Under the pieces are notes generated by a model, which saw nothing but the letters and a program-made list of their open reading frames with translations, did no database searches and was not told where the DNA came from. Positions 1 to 7,996 of a DNA stretch of 21,046 nt are shown here, piece by piece. Position numbers and translations under genes: made by a program. Origin of the DNA: Oxalobacteraceae bacterium. Lineage in GTDB: Bacteria; Pseudomonadota; Gammaproteobacteria; Burkholderiales; Burkholderiaceae_D. Numbering within the stretch: the first letter of the stretch is position 1; every line of letters starts with the position of its first letter. The stretch spans positions 1 through 21,046 of the forward strand of contig JAIXQV010000204.1 in NCBI GenBank assembly GCA_027485535.1, written 5' to 3'.

Positions 1-2
1 CC

Positions 3-155
3 TCCGATGAACTCCGCGAACTCACCAAATGTGGTGGTAGCTTGCGCCAGATTGAGCAGTTGAAACAACTATCTATAAGCTTCAGCCTAGATGCCTACGG
101 CACTCCGCAAGTCAAAAGAGCTGCCTTTGATTTTTTTATGAGATTCAATCCCTGA
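3..155 (+). CDS. DUF4224-like small protein, C-terminal part (5' end outside window)
   Basis: An open frame enters from the left edge and stops with TGA at 153-155, giving 50 residues. It begins SDELRELT, has a middle RQIEQLKQL, and ends with a YGTPQVKRAAFD stretch. This spacing (DELxELT, RQxxxL, then GxPxVxRxAF) is that of DUF4224, a short domain known from proteins beside tyrosine integrases in prophages and genomic islands, where an excisionase-like role is usually supposed. No integrase follows: the next 112 bases hold no long frame, and the next gene is on the other strand. If the family call is right, the element's remaining genes lie to the left or have been lost. The family is recognised from memory of its consensus, so certainty is moderate. 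Confidence 0.6.
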   Translation, partial: SDELRELTKCGGSLRQIEQLKQLSISFSLDAYGTPQVKRAAFDFFMRFNP

Positions 156-267
156 CGTCTCACATCCCAGCGTCTCTTCGACCCTCTGTCATAAGCGATA
201 GTGCTTAGCTGGGTATGCCGAAGTCTAGGCCGATCGTTTTCCAGGCCGGAAAATTTGGGCTAATGCC

Positions 268-513
268 TCACTTCCAATGCGACCTCGATCGCTCGATTAG
301 CATCGGCAATTCTCTAAATCTCACATCAGTCAAATCCAGTATTCTTAGAAGGATGGAGGCGCCCACCGTCTGATGGCCCCTGCGTATTTTTGAAATAGCA
401 GAAGGTGAAGTTTTCAGTTCACGTGCCAAATCGAAGTCTGAAAAAACACGCAGTCGCCAGCGCGCCCAATCCAAAAGGTCGATCTGGTCAAACTGAAAAG
501 GCTCTCTCAACAT
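268..513 (-). CDS. small helix-turn-helix (XRE-like) protein
   Basis: This encodes 81 residues. The centre, about residues 28-55, reads as a DNA-binding helix-turn-helix: DLARELKTSPSAISKIRRG matches the helix 2-turn-helix 3 pattern of Cro/CI-type domains (A..L..S.SAISK...G). Similar short proteins are common chromosomal genes in Burkholderiales, with no assigned target that I know of. The open frame extends upstream to a TTG at 582. I chose the ATG at 511-513 because AAGGA lies five bases before it and the extra 23 residues do not look like part of the fold. The protein is probably a transcriptional regulator with no partner domain. It lies next to the DUF4224 fragment, so it could belong to the same element. 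Confidence 0.7.
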   Translation of the reverse strand: MLREPFQFDQIDLLDWARWRLRVFSDFDLARELKTSPSAISKIRRGHQTVGASILLRILDLTDVRFRELPMLIERSRSHWK

Positions 514-698
514 GACTTTCCTTAAGCCAAAGCTAATTGGGTCAACCGTCTGATTCAGCGAAACAAAGATCGCGTAAAGCAAATAGGTTCATACCACCGG
601 CGGCTGTCATACCTGCTACAACCATCCCTCAGGATGACGCTTGCACCTATAAAAAGAGTCAAGCGCTGCTCTTTCTAAAAGACTGCCGGCACGCTGGT

Positions 699-1013
699 TC
701 ACAAACCCCAAACCACATTACTGCCGGAGGCCTTGCTGGTCTTTAGAAGTACCAGAAAGCTGGCAGCACTTTCCCGGAACCGTACGGCATCATGCTGGCT
801 CGAAATTTCGACACCTGAGCCGCCGCTACCCTTCTCAACCTGTGCTTGTCGCTGAAGCTCAAATTCTATTTTCTGAATCAGCTCGTCCATCTCTGAAACA
901 GTAATCACCCCCTTTTTCCCGGGCGTTTTTCCAATGATTGAAAGCATCATCTCAGCACTGAAGCGCTGCATGATGAGATCTGCGGCAGAAGAAGATTTGA
1001 ATGTATAGAGCAT
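699..1013 (-). CDS. DUF1840 domain-containing protein
   Basis: A 104-residue protein covering the whole DUF1840 family length. The start MLYTFKSSSAADLIM and the end VVWGL are the family's hallmarks, with an IIGKTPGKKGVIT stretch near residues 26-39 where family members have an IIGK.P...GII motif. The middle (residues 58-70) is Gly/Ser-rich and variable, as is usual. DUF1840 proteins are small, soluble, largely betaproteobacterial proteins of unknown function. No strong Shine-Dalgarno precedes the ATG at 1011-1013. The gene has no close partner: the next gene downstream on the same strand starts 185 bases further on, and the upstream neighbour is divergent. Confidence 0.85.
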   Translation of the reverse strand: MLYTFKSSSAADLIMQRFSAEMMLSIIGKTPGKKGVITVSEMDELIQKIEFELQRQAQVEKGSGGSGVEISSQHDAVRFRESAASFLVLLKTSKASGSNVVWGL

Positions 1014-1293
1014 GGATGTTTGGTGTTTCGACTATGAACGGATGTCGAGATTTGCTTGAATTTTGATACCAGAATCTTGAATGACTGATACCAAACACAT
1101 GCTACTGCTTATAGCCACTATGTTTTTGATGGTCGGCAAGGTGCATGGTTTAAGGAAAGACACGACCGCTATAAGACGCTGAGTTAAAGCTAAGCATTCA
1201 CAGTCATTCAAGGATGACTTGATAGTCATCATGCGTGACCCGCTTTGAAAGTGGCAGGCTAGTCGATGGGATAGATTTTTTTAAATAATCGAC

Positions 1294-1845
1294 ATGAAGT
1301 ATTCAAGACGACTTTACCAATCATGGCTAACGCCCCACCTGCAGATATTCGCTCTGCTCTTGGTGCCATTCATGCTGGTGGGTTGCAAGGTTGATTTTCT
1401 GAACGCCCGACCCGCACGCGAACTGACACCGCCCGCTAAAGTGGGGAATCTCTATGCGGGGTGGCGCGTGTACCAAGGCAAGTGCTCCAGTTGCCATGGC
1501 ATTGCCGCGGCAGGTAGTGAGCAAGCGCCTGACTTACTACCGATCATCAGAAGTATGAATCTGCAGCAATTCGCTGCAATCGTCTTGAGACGCTACGATC
1601 TGGCCAGCGGTGTTTCACGCGATTCGCAAGATAAGACAACGATAGAGACGCGTATTGACCAGATCATGCGCGCTAGTGAGCCACCAATTGAGATGCCGAC
1701 CTGGCAGGGTGAGCCTGCGATCAATGCGCATATCCTTGATCTCTATACCTACTTGTCTGCCCGTGCCGAGGGACGAATCGGAATTGGACGTCCGCCGGAT
1801 TACGGGAATACCTCTGCCGTCTTTTCAAGCGAGCCCGCGCGCTAG
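1294..1845 (+). CDS. c-type cytochrome lipoprotein
   Basis: A 183-residue exported monohaem cytochrome c. Residues 1-30 form a signal peptide with a hydrophobic core and an LVGC lipobox, so Cys31 should carry lipid and tether the protein to a membrane facing the periplasm. The haem site is C64-S-S-C67-H68, and Met134 in an EMPTW context is the likely sixth iron ligand. The C-terminal helix (about 143-157, ending in YTYLSAR) is typical of class I cytochromes. The role is electron transfer. The redox partner cannot be told, because no oxidase or dehydrogenase gene is adjacent. The start has no clear Shine-Dalgarno, but the signal peptide fits only this ATG. It converges on the channel gene. Confidence 0.85.
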   Translation: MKYSRRLYQSWLTPHLQIFALLLVPFMLVGCKVDFLNARPARELTPPAKVGNLYAGWRVYQGKCSSCHGIAAAGSEQAPDLLPIIRSMNLQQFAAIVLRRYDLASGVSRDSQDKTTIETRIDQIMRASEPPIEMPTWQGEPAINAHILDLYTYLSARAEGRIGIGRPPDYGNTSAVFSSEPAR

Positions 1846-1874
1846 CTTACCGCCGCTGGTAAGAGCACGTTTTT
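1846..1874 (+). terminator. possible rho-independent terminator after the cytochrome gene
   Basis: Directly after the TAG stop, CTTACC (1846-1851) and GGTAAG (1858-1863) form a 6-bp stem with a 6-base loop. After six more bases comes a TTTTT run (1870-1874). The stem is short and the gap before the T run is longer than in classic terminators, so this is tentative. Confidence 0.35.
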
Positions 1875-1880
1875 ATCTGC

Positions 1881-3623
1881 TTAAAACAGCTGTGGGCCTG
1901 ACTCGCCATCCGCACCCTTGCCAGACTTCGGCTTGGGCTTTTGCGCCGCACTCTGTAGCGCAAGGGCCCGAAGTACCTGCAAAGCCGCATCGCTGTCTTT
2001 GGCAAGATTCGCAGCGAGTCTCTCCTCGCCTGTCACGCGTAGTATCAGACGTAGCTGCTCAACCATGATACGGAACTGCTCTGCTGCGAATTCCGGGTGA
2101 GCATTTGCATCAAGCATCAGCTGGCCGAAATTCAACTCGTTGGCCTCTAGCTGTTGCTGAAATTCTCGCTTGGCTTGTTCAAGTAATCGGTTGAGCTCTA
2201 ATTCCGACAAATGCAAACGCTCAGCTTCAGCTGCAATCGCTTCATTCTCGCGAGGATCGATGACGCCATCGGCGTAGGCAGCGGTTAACTGACGAACGAA
2301 CGATTCACGATCAATGCGAAGCTGATCCGTGAATGCCGACGCCAGCAAACCGGCCGGAATCGCGAAGATGCCGATACCCAGAAGCGCCAGCACCACCGTC
2401 AGTGCGCGTCCCATGGGTGTGACTGGCGAAATATCACCATAGCCCACCGAGGCTAAGGTCACCACCGCCCAGTAGATGGACTGCGGAATGTTTTCAAACT
2501 TGTCTGGCTGTGCATCATGCTCGAATAAATAACCAAGAGAGGCAGTCAGCACTACCATCAGCAACATGACGAATACCGACGCTGCAATAATCTGCCATTC
2601 GCGCTTGGCGACACGAATCAGCGTGACCGTCGCGGTGGTATATCGTGTCAGCTTCAGCATACGCGTCAGGCGGAATACACGCAGGAAGCGCAGATCGAGC
2701 GGGTAAGGCAGGAAATGCTCGAGCAAGAAAGGCAAAATCGTGACCAGATCAATTAGCGCAGTCCAGCTTCGAATATGCGCCCAGCGCGGCAATGACAAAC
2801 TGCGATAAGCAGGGTTTTCGGGCGCGCTGTAGACGCGTGCCACATATTCAATCGAGAAAATACTGAAAGCGATAATGTCGATCCAGTAAAACTCGGCAGC
2901 AAATAAGTGATGAATAGATTCGACTGATTCCAGAATCACGCAGAGCATGGACAGCGCAATCCAGAACACAATGAAATTGTCGATAAAAACATGCAGTCGA
3001 CCCGAGTGACCGGTCGGCTCCAGCAACGCGAATACTTTGGCTCTGAAACTGCGGCCCGCGTTGAGTTGCTGAAATTGTTCCCAAGCCGGTATCAAGACAC
3101 GCGAGAGTTTGAAAATTCTTGCCAGTCGCATCAACCGCAGCACCCGCAAGGCTTCCAGATCAACTGGTGTAAACAGCACCAAATAAAACGGCGCAATCGC
3201 GATCAGATCAATCAGCGCATAAAGGCTGAACACATAGCGAAGCCGTGGATTGCGGCTGTTGGCAAACTCCGGCAGCATCGGTGCGCTGACCACACGCAGC
3301 ACATACTCCAGCGTGAATAGCCCGACGGTAATCAGGTCGAAGGCATGAAACCATCCTGCATTCGGCGCATGAATCTCGGGGATAGTCTCGAGGATGACGG
3401 CAAACACCGACATCACGATCAGCAGCGCGACCATTCGATCGATTTGAGCTTGGTAACCGCCCTTGAACTCGGGGTCGAACAGCCACTGATAAATCAGCGC
3501 CACCGGCGACGCAGACGAATACGCTGGCGGTAGTTCAACCGATGGCGTTACAGCGGGTGCTTCCATGGCTGAGGTCGCGATATCAGGTACCACGACCGGT
3601 CTTATTTTTTTATTTGTACTCAT
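1881..3623 (-). CDS. potassium channel with two tandem voltage-sensor domains and one pore
   Basis: A 580-residue inner-membrane protein. After a Pro-rich cytosolic start (1-45) comes a first voltage sensor: S1 about 63-83, S2 93-113, S3 131-152, and S4 158-175 with R160, R163, R166, R169 and K172. A second full sensor follows: S1 211-232, S2 245-265, S3 285-302, and S4 311-328 with R312, R315, R318, R321 and K324. Then come S5 (343-366), the selectivity filter TLASVGYGD (389-397) and S6 (406-434). The filter predicts K+ selectivity. The cytosolic tail (440-560) is helical and acidic, with an ADGVIDPREN segment recalling TerB-like domains. Ordinary Kv channels have one sensor per pore, and the two halves here align with each other, so the protein arose by internal duplication. 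The start overlaps the acetate kinase stop by ATGA, with GGGGA five bases upstream, so translation is coupled. Confidence 0.88.
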   Translation of the reverse strand: MSTNKKIRPVVVPDIATSAMEAPAVTPSVELPPAYSSASPVALIYQWLFDPEFKGGYQAQIDRMVALLIVMSVFAVILETIPEIHAPNAGWFHAFDLITVGLFTLEYVLRVVSAPMLPEFANSRNPRLRYVFSLYALIDLIAIAPFYLVLFTPVDLEALRVLRLMRLARIFKLSRVLIPAWEQFQQLNAGRSFRAKVFALLEPTGHSGRLHVFIDNFIVFWIALSMLCVILESVESIHHLFAAEFYWIDIIAFSIFSIEYVARVYSAPENPAYRSLSLPRWAHIRSWTALIDLVTILPFLLEHFLPYPLDLRFLRVFRLTRMLKLTRYTTATVTLIRVAKREWQIIAASVFVMLLMVVLTASLGYLFEHDAQPDKFENIPQSIYWAVVTLASVGYGDISPVTPMGRALTVVLALLGIGIFAIPAGLLASAFTDQLRIDRESFVRQLTAAYADGVIDPRENEAIAAEAERLHLSELELNRLLEQAKREFQQQLEANELNFGQLMLDANAHPEFAAEQFRIMVEQLRLILRVTGEERLAANLAKDSDAALQVLRALALQSAAQKPKPKSGKGADGESGPQLF

Positions 3624-4810
3624 CGCTTCCCCACTAATAGCGCCGCTGCCTCACGCGCCGCTACCCTTCCCTCGTCAGTTGGTATTACCCATACCTCGAC
3701 ACGACTCTCTGGTGCATGAATCGGCAGTATCGCATCACCGATCGCCATCGCATTCAGTTTCTCGTCGATCTGCACCCCAAGCCAACTGAGCGCCATACCG
3801 ACTTCACTTCGCAATACCTTGTCATGCTCGCCAATGCCACCTGAGAATGCGATCAGATCCAGTCCCTGTACGCAGGCGATCAGTGCGCCACTCTCGCGTA
3901 CGATGCGGTGAGTGAAAAGATCAATCGCATGCTCTGCTGCGACACTCTCATCCATACGTAATGCACGCATATCTGCAGAAATTCCAGACACACCGAGCAG
4001 CCCGCTCTCGCTGTACAACAAGCGCGAGAGCCGATCATGGTCGTACCCTTTATCGAGTAAGTACAGTAGTACGCCGGGGTCAATCGATCCTGAGCGCGAC
4101 CCCATCATTAAGCCATCCAGCGTGGAGAAACCCATCGTGCTGGCTACGCTATGACCATTGAATGTGGCGCACAGACTAGCGCCATTCCCTAAGTGCGCCA
4201 TCAGTACACGTCCGCGTGCGCGTTGACTATGTTGCTGCAAAACGCCGGCGATGTACTGGTAAGACAACCCATGAAAGCCATAGCGCCGGATACCACTGGC
4301 AGTCAGTGCCTGTGGTAGCGCGAATTCTTGATTGATCAGCGGTGCATTCGCATGAAACGCTGTGTCGAAACAAGCAACCTGCGGCACACCGACAAACGCA
4401 GCGGTAAAAGCACGAACACCGGCGATATTGTGTGGCTGGTGCAAGGGCGCGAGTGGATTGAGTTGCTCGAGCTGCTTGAGTACCTCATCGTTCACTAGCA
4501 CGCTATGAAGAAATGTAGCTCCACCATGCACAATTCGGTGCGCCACCGCGACAGGCGGCTTCATCCCGACTTCTTCTAATAGCTTGCGCAGACTGGCGAG
4601 TGCATCGAAAAATACATCGTGGTTGTCACGCTGCACTGCACGCAGATAGACACCTTGTTGATCGGTCCAGCGCAACTCGGGTTGACCGTTCGGTTCAAGT
4701 CCTTCAACCCGGCCGCTGATGACTGCCGGTAGCACATCACCTTTGCCGTCTACCGGATAGACCGCAAACTTCAGCGAGGATGAGCCGGCGTTAACAGCAA
4801 GGATAGTCAT
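3620..4810 (-). CDS. ackA: acetate kinase
   Basis: A 396-residue cytosolic enzyme that interconverts acetyl phosphate plus ADP with acetate plus ATP; related members also take propionate or butyrate. All landmarks are present: the N-terminal VNAGSSSLKF with Asn7, HRIVHGG with Arg92, CFDTAFH with Asp149, RRYGFHG with His180, HLGNGAS (206-212), GSRSGSIDPG with Arg239, the FSGGIGEHD loop (322-330) and Glu380 near the end. Length is normal for the family. It starts five bases after the stop of the upstream phosphate acyltransferase fusion and overlaps the channel gene downstream by ATGA. The Pta and AckA activities therefore come from one message and should run as a pathway. Confidence 0.95.
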   Translation of the reverse strand: MTILAVNAGSSSLKFAVYPVDGKGDVLPAVISGRVEGLEPNGQPELRWTDQQGVYLRAVQRDNHDVFFDALASLRKLLEEVGMKPPVAVAHRIVHGGATFLHSVLVNDEVLKQLEQLNPLAPLHQPHNIAGVRAFTAAFVGVPQVACFDTAFHANAPLINQEFALPQALTASGIRRYGFHGLSYQYIAGVLQQHSQRARGRVLMAHLGNGASLCATFNGHSVASTMGFSTLDGLMMGSRSGSIDPGVLLYLLDKGYDHDRLSRLLYSESGLLGVSGISADMRALRMDESVAAEHAIDLFTHRIVRESGALIACVQGLDLIAFSGGIGEHDKVLRSEVGMALSWLGVQIDEKLNAMAIGDAILPIHAPESRVEVWVIPTDEGRVAAREAAALLVGKR

Positions 4811-4815
4811 TCGCT

Positions 4816-6249
4816 TTATGCCTGTTTTAACTGGGACTGTCGCAAAGGATCTGTCCGTAAATGATGTGCCACCAACAGCGCGAGCAGTGCTGAGCCCATA
4901 CGCACGGCAGGTCCATCGGCGCGACTGGTGAGTGCAATCGGTACGCGCGCTCCCAGCACTACGCCAGCGCCGCTAGCGCCTGCCATGTACTCCAACTGCT
5001 TGGCCAGCATATTCGCGGACTCCAAATCGGGCGCGACCAGAATATCGGCATCTCCCGCCACGGGGGAAACAATTTGCTTCACCTGCGCGGCGTGAGCAGA
5101 GATCGCATTATCAAAGGCTAACGGGCCATCGACGATCGCACCCTTGATCTGGCCACGATCCGTCATCTTGCACAAAGCAGCGGCATCGAGTGTGGAAGGG
5201 ATCGCTGGGGTCACGGTCTCGACAGCCGACAGTACTGCTACCTTGGGATTCGGGTTGCCCATGATGTGCGCGAAGTCGATCGCATTACGCACGATATCGA
5301 CCTTCTCCAACAGCGTCGGCGCAATATTGAGCGCAGCATCTGTCACCATCAGCGGCTTGGGGTACATCGGCACATCAAAGCGGAATACATGCGACAGACG
5401 CCTTCCTGTCGCCAGCTCTTTATGCTGCAGCACTGCATGAATTAGCTCATCCGTGTGCAAGCTGCCTTTCATCAGGATTTCAACTTCACCGCGCGCGGCC
5501 ATCTGCGCTGCCTGCTCTGCGGCGGCATGACTATGTGGCGCATCGATCAGCTCGATGCCCTCGAGCGAAAGATTGCCTGTGATGGCAGCGGAGCGAATTT
5601 TGCCGGTCGGCCCAACCAGCACCGGCACGATTAAACCGCGCTGCGCAGCATCGAGTGCACCTGCGAGAGACTCCGGGTCGCAAGGATGTACAACCGCGCA
5701 ACGCAATGCTTCGAGCGAATCCGCCAGCGACAACAGTGTATTCAAACGTTCGATAGGATCAAACAACTGAATCTGCGGTGCTGAAATTTTCGGGCGCTTG
5801 ACCTTTTGCGTTGGCGCCATCACGCGCGCCATACCGCGCAACACGACTTCATCATGCTGATTGCGTACCTCGCATTGCAACTCGACACGCTTTTTTAGAT
5901 CATCTTTTGAAGTCACCGTAACAGTGACCCTCAGGGTATCGCCGATGCGTACCGGCTTGGTGAAGTCGAGATCCTGGTGCAGGTAGATGGTGCCCGGGCC
6001 GGGAAATTGCGTGCCTAGTACGGCAGAAATCAGCGCGCCGCCCCACATCCCGTGTCCGATCACGCCATGAAACGGCGTTTGGTTGGCATAGGCAGGATCA
6101 AGATGCGCCGGGTTGGTATCGCCCGACACCGCAGCAAACGCCCGAACATCATTCAACGTGAGCGTGCGGGTCAGTATTGCCGACTGCCCGATGCTTAGTT
6201 CGTCGTAGGTGGTGTTCTCCACGAGTTCAATTTCAGAAGCTTGCTTCAT
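4816..6249 (-). CDS. MaoC-like hydratase / phosphate acetyl-butyryltransferase fusion
   Basis: A 477-residue two-domain protein. Residues 13-145 form a hot-dog MaoC/R-hydratase domain with the active-site motif D44-TNPA-H49 and the GVIGHGMWGG segment, expected to hydrate a trans-enoyl-CoA. Residues 168-465 are a phosphate acyltransferase (Pta/Ptb family), moving an acyl group from CoA to phosphate; MVTDAALNI (301-309) and the IVDGPLAFD segment (372-380) are typical. Known relatives are annotated as bifunctional enoyl-CoA hydratase/phosphate acetyltransferase, next to ackA and often fabI, as with ackA here. The frame is open to an upstream ATG at 6273, but I chose 6249: AGGGA lies ten bases before it and the protein aligns with the family from there. 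The acyl chain length used cannot be read from sequence. Confidence 0.9.
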   Translation of the reverse strand: MKQASEIELVENTTYDELSIGQSAILTRTLTLNDVRAFAAVSGDTNPAHLDPAYANQTPFHGVIGHGMWGGALISAVLGTQFPGPGTIYLHQDLDFTKPVRIGDTLRVTVTVTSKDDLKKRVELQCEVRNQHDEVVLRGMARVMAPTQKVKRPKISAPQIQLFDPIERLNTLLSLADSLEALRCAVVHPCDPESLAGALDAAQRGLIVPVLVGPTGKIRSAAITGNLSLEGIELIDAPHSHAAAEQAAQMAARGEVEILMKGSLHTDELIHAVLQHKELATGRRLSHVFRFDVPMYPKPLMVTDAALNIAPTLLEKVDIVRNAIDFAHIMGNPNPKVAVLSAVETVTPAIPSTLDAAALCKMTDRGQIKGAIVDGPLAFDNAISAHAAQVKQIVSPVAGDADILVAPDLESANMLAKQLEYMAGASGAGVVLGARVPIALTSRADGPAVRMGSALLALLVAHHLRTDPLRQSQLKQA

Positions 6250-6291
6250 GTTGTGGCAGTCCCTTACATTCACTGACTCGGCGACGCGGAC

Positions 6292-6579
6292 TCAGCTGAT
6301 AACGTCATAGTGTGTATCGGCATAGCGCACCATTACATAGTCTCCGAGTGCATCACACAGTACGCGACCTTGGTCGACGTTGCGCGCGGTCATTTTCGAT
6401 GTTGAATGCTTATACAGCCAGTCGATGCAGGCAAGGGCCAGTGAAATAGGCGAAAGTCCAAACGTGGGACGAGATAGCTGCGCATGCACCGCCTCATCAA
6501 GCTGTTTGGCCTCAGCCTCAGACAGCCGCCCTGCAGAGGCAATTGACCCACTAGTCGGGGAAGATTTCGGCAAGGCCAT
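6292..6579 (-). CDS. small protein with PHA-synthase N-terminal-like motif
   Basis: About 95 residues if started at the ATG at 6577-6579. The frame also allows an ATG at 6624, whose extra 15 residues look non-coding; neither start has a good Shine-Dalgarno. The recognisable part is residues 41-55, GLSPISLALACIDWL, matching the short PHBC_N segment (GLSPaaLalAxxDWxxH) found at the N-terminus of some polyhydroxyalkanoate synthases and DUF3141-type proteins. No catalytic alpha/beta-hydrolase domain follows: the frame ends 42 bases before the MaoC/Pta start. It may be a stand-alone domain that docks partner proteins or polymer granules, or the stump of a lost synthase gene. Being first in the pta-ackA operon supports a link to acyl-CoA or PHA metabolism. 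Function is inference. Confidence 0.55.
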   Translation of the reverse strand: MALPKSSPTSGSIASAGRLSEAEAKQLDEAVHAQLSRPTFGLSPISLALACIDWLYKHSTSKMTARNVDQGRVLCDALGDYVMVRYADTHYDVIS

Positions 6580-6787
6580 CGGAGTGCATACAGAGATGTC
6601 AATGATTCGAATTATGCATTTCATAAGGCAACATTTTGAGCAATCGCTGAGCGTTTCATTTGGGCAATTGACTGATGTTAGAAGTTGCCTGATAAGAAAC
6701 GAGCATTAAAGTACTCGTCGCTGCTGACGATTCACCAAAAAGATGATTTTCGCCACCTGTTTCGACATTACTACTAGGCGACCGACT

Positions 6788-7414
6788 ATGACAAAGCCGT
6801 CCTATCTCCGCTGGCTGCTGCTGTGCGCCTTGGTGTCCGCATTACCTGGCTGCGCCAAACGGCGCGCGCCCAACATCGACGACTTCACTTGGAACACGAT
6901 CGGCTGGGAAAGGCTGTACTACTGGGACGGCAGTCGCTACCAAGGGTCGTTTGATCGCACCTTCGACCGCGACGGCCCGGGTACCTATATCTACCCCAAT
7001 GGCGATCGGCTGGTGGCGATTTTCCGTGACGGCATGGTAGTGGGCCGGGCCACCGTGCTATACGCCGATGGCAAGAAATATGTGGGTGAATTCCGTAAAA
7101 ACCGCCTAGCCGGCAAAGGCACGCTGTTCTATGCCAATGGCGACCGCTTCGACGGATACTTCGCGAATGCCCGTCGTGTGGGCCGCGGCATCTACACCTA
7201 CGCGAGCGGTGGTCAATACACTGGCGAGTTTAATAATGACCAGATGACTGGTTCAGGCGTTTTGGTGTACGCCACGGGTGACCGCTACCAGGGCAATTTT
7301 GTCGATGGCAAGCCAAACGGCCTCGGCCGCATGACGTTCGCGAATGGTCGCACCACGCTGGAAGGGCATTGGGAAGACGGCGAATTTGCCTGGCCGCTGC
7401 GGCTGCGATTTTAG
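6788..7414 (+). CDS. MORN-repeat lipoprotein
   Basis: A 208-residue exported protein. Residues 1-21 are a lipoprotein signal peptide with an LPGC lipobox, so Cys22 should be lipidated. From about residue 45 the chain is built of roughly six MORN repeats of 22-24 residues (YANGDRFDGYFANARRVGRG is one), up to residue 199. MORN repeats make an elongated beta sheet and usually serve as scaffolds for lipid or protein contact; no enzyme domain is attached. I prefer the ATG at 6788 to one 45 bases upstream because it begins the signal peptide directly. A weak AGGCG lies before it. The target and process are unknown. The next gene follows on the same strand after 108 bases. Confidence 0.85.
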   Translation: MTKPSYLRWLLLCALVSALPGCAKRRAPNIDDFTWNTIGWERLYYWDGSRYQGSFDRTFDRDGPGTYIYPNGDRLVAIFRDGMVVGRATVLYADGKKYVGEFRKNRLAGKGTLFYANGDRFDGYFANARRVGRGIYTYASGGQYTGEFNNDQMTGSGVLVYATGDRYQGNFVDGKPNGLGRMTFANGRTTLEGHWEDGEFAWPLRLRF

Positions 7415-7522
7415 TAGCGCCTTGCTGGCGCACGCTGTTTACAGCTGCTCACAATTTGTCACTGGCACGGCCGCCGACCTTGCTCGATACTCGCTTTGCC
7501 AATGTCGGCAAAGGAGTCCCTC

Positions 7523-7906
7523 ATGAAAACCAAGATCGCTACCCTGGTACTGCTGACCGTGACCGCTGGGAGCGCTTCTGCACACGGCGGTGAAGCGATT
7601 GCTGGCATCGTCGTGGGCGCGGTGGTCGGCAATATGATCGCCTCACAATCGCGCGCTGCGGTGACCATTCATTACGGTGGATATGCACCGCCACTGGTGG
7701 TTCATGCGCCACCGCCAGTCGTCGGCTATGCACCGCTACCGCCCATACTCGGCTACGCGCCACCGCCACCCGTGATGGTGTACCCACCCGCCCGTGTCTA
7801 CTACGGTGACCCTGCATTCGGCCCTGGCTATGGCTACGGCCATCGTCACCACCAGCATCATGAGCGTCACTTCGAGCACCGTGGTTGGGGCCAGCCGCGC
7901 TGGTAA
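7523..7906 (+). CDS. secreted Gly/Pro/His-rich protein with glycine-zipper segment
   Basis: This encodes 127 residues. AAGGAG at 7511-7516, six bases before the ATG, fixes the start. Residues 1-20 are a Sec signal peptide ending ASA before His21. Residues 27-39 (AGIVVGAVVGNMI) are a small-residue hydrophobic run like a glycine zipper. The rest is low complexity: Pro/Tyr/Val repeats of the GYAPPPP type (residues 52-90), then a tail rich in Gly, Tyr and His (about 97-127). The His-rich tail could bind metal, but no defined domain is visible. Similar small exported proteins are common in proteobacteria and mostly uncharacterised. It may share a transcript with the MORN lipoprotein upstream. Confidence 0.7.
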   Translation: MKTKIATLVLLTVTAGSASAHGGEAIAGIVVGAVVGNMIASQSRAAVTIHYGGYAPPLVVHAPPPVVGYAPLPPILGYAPPPPVMVYPPARVYYGDPAFGPGYGYGHRHHQHHERHFEHRGWGQPRW

Positions 7907-7996
7907 TCTGAAGTCAGGCGGCAGAGGCCATCAGCGACCGTTCTGATAGAGAGTAACTCACGCGCGCCGTAGGATTTGCAGGCTTAGTCACTTAAC

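Noticed and set aside
166..213. CCCAGC/GCTGGG inverted repeat as a terminator or tRNA stem
   Set aside because: The arms are 36 bases apart with no inner stems or T run, and no tRNA arms can be drawn.
537..746. 69-codon plus-strand frame overlapping the end of the DUF1840 gene
   Set aside because: Non-ATG start, no motif, partly antisense to a well-supported gene.
1032..1232. 66-codon minus-strand frame between the DUF1840 and cytochrome genes
   Set aside because: No Shine-Dalgarno, AT-rich, no recognisable motif and composition like translated non-coding DNA. It may be the leader region of the DUF1840 gene.
2991..3533. Plus-strand frames antisense to the channel gene
   Set aside because: Basic, low-information translations explained by codon use of the opposite strand.
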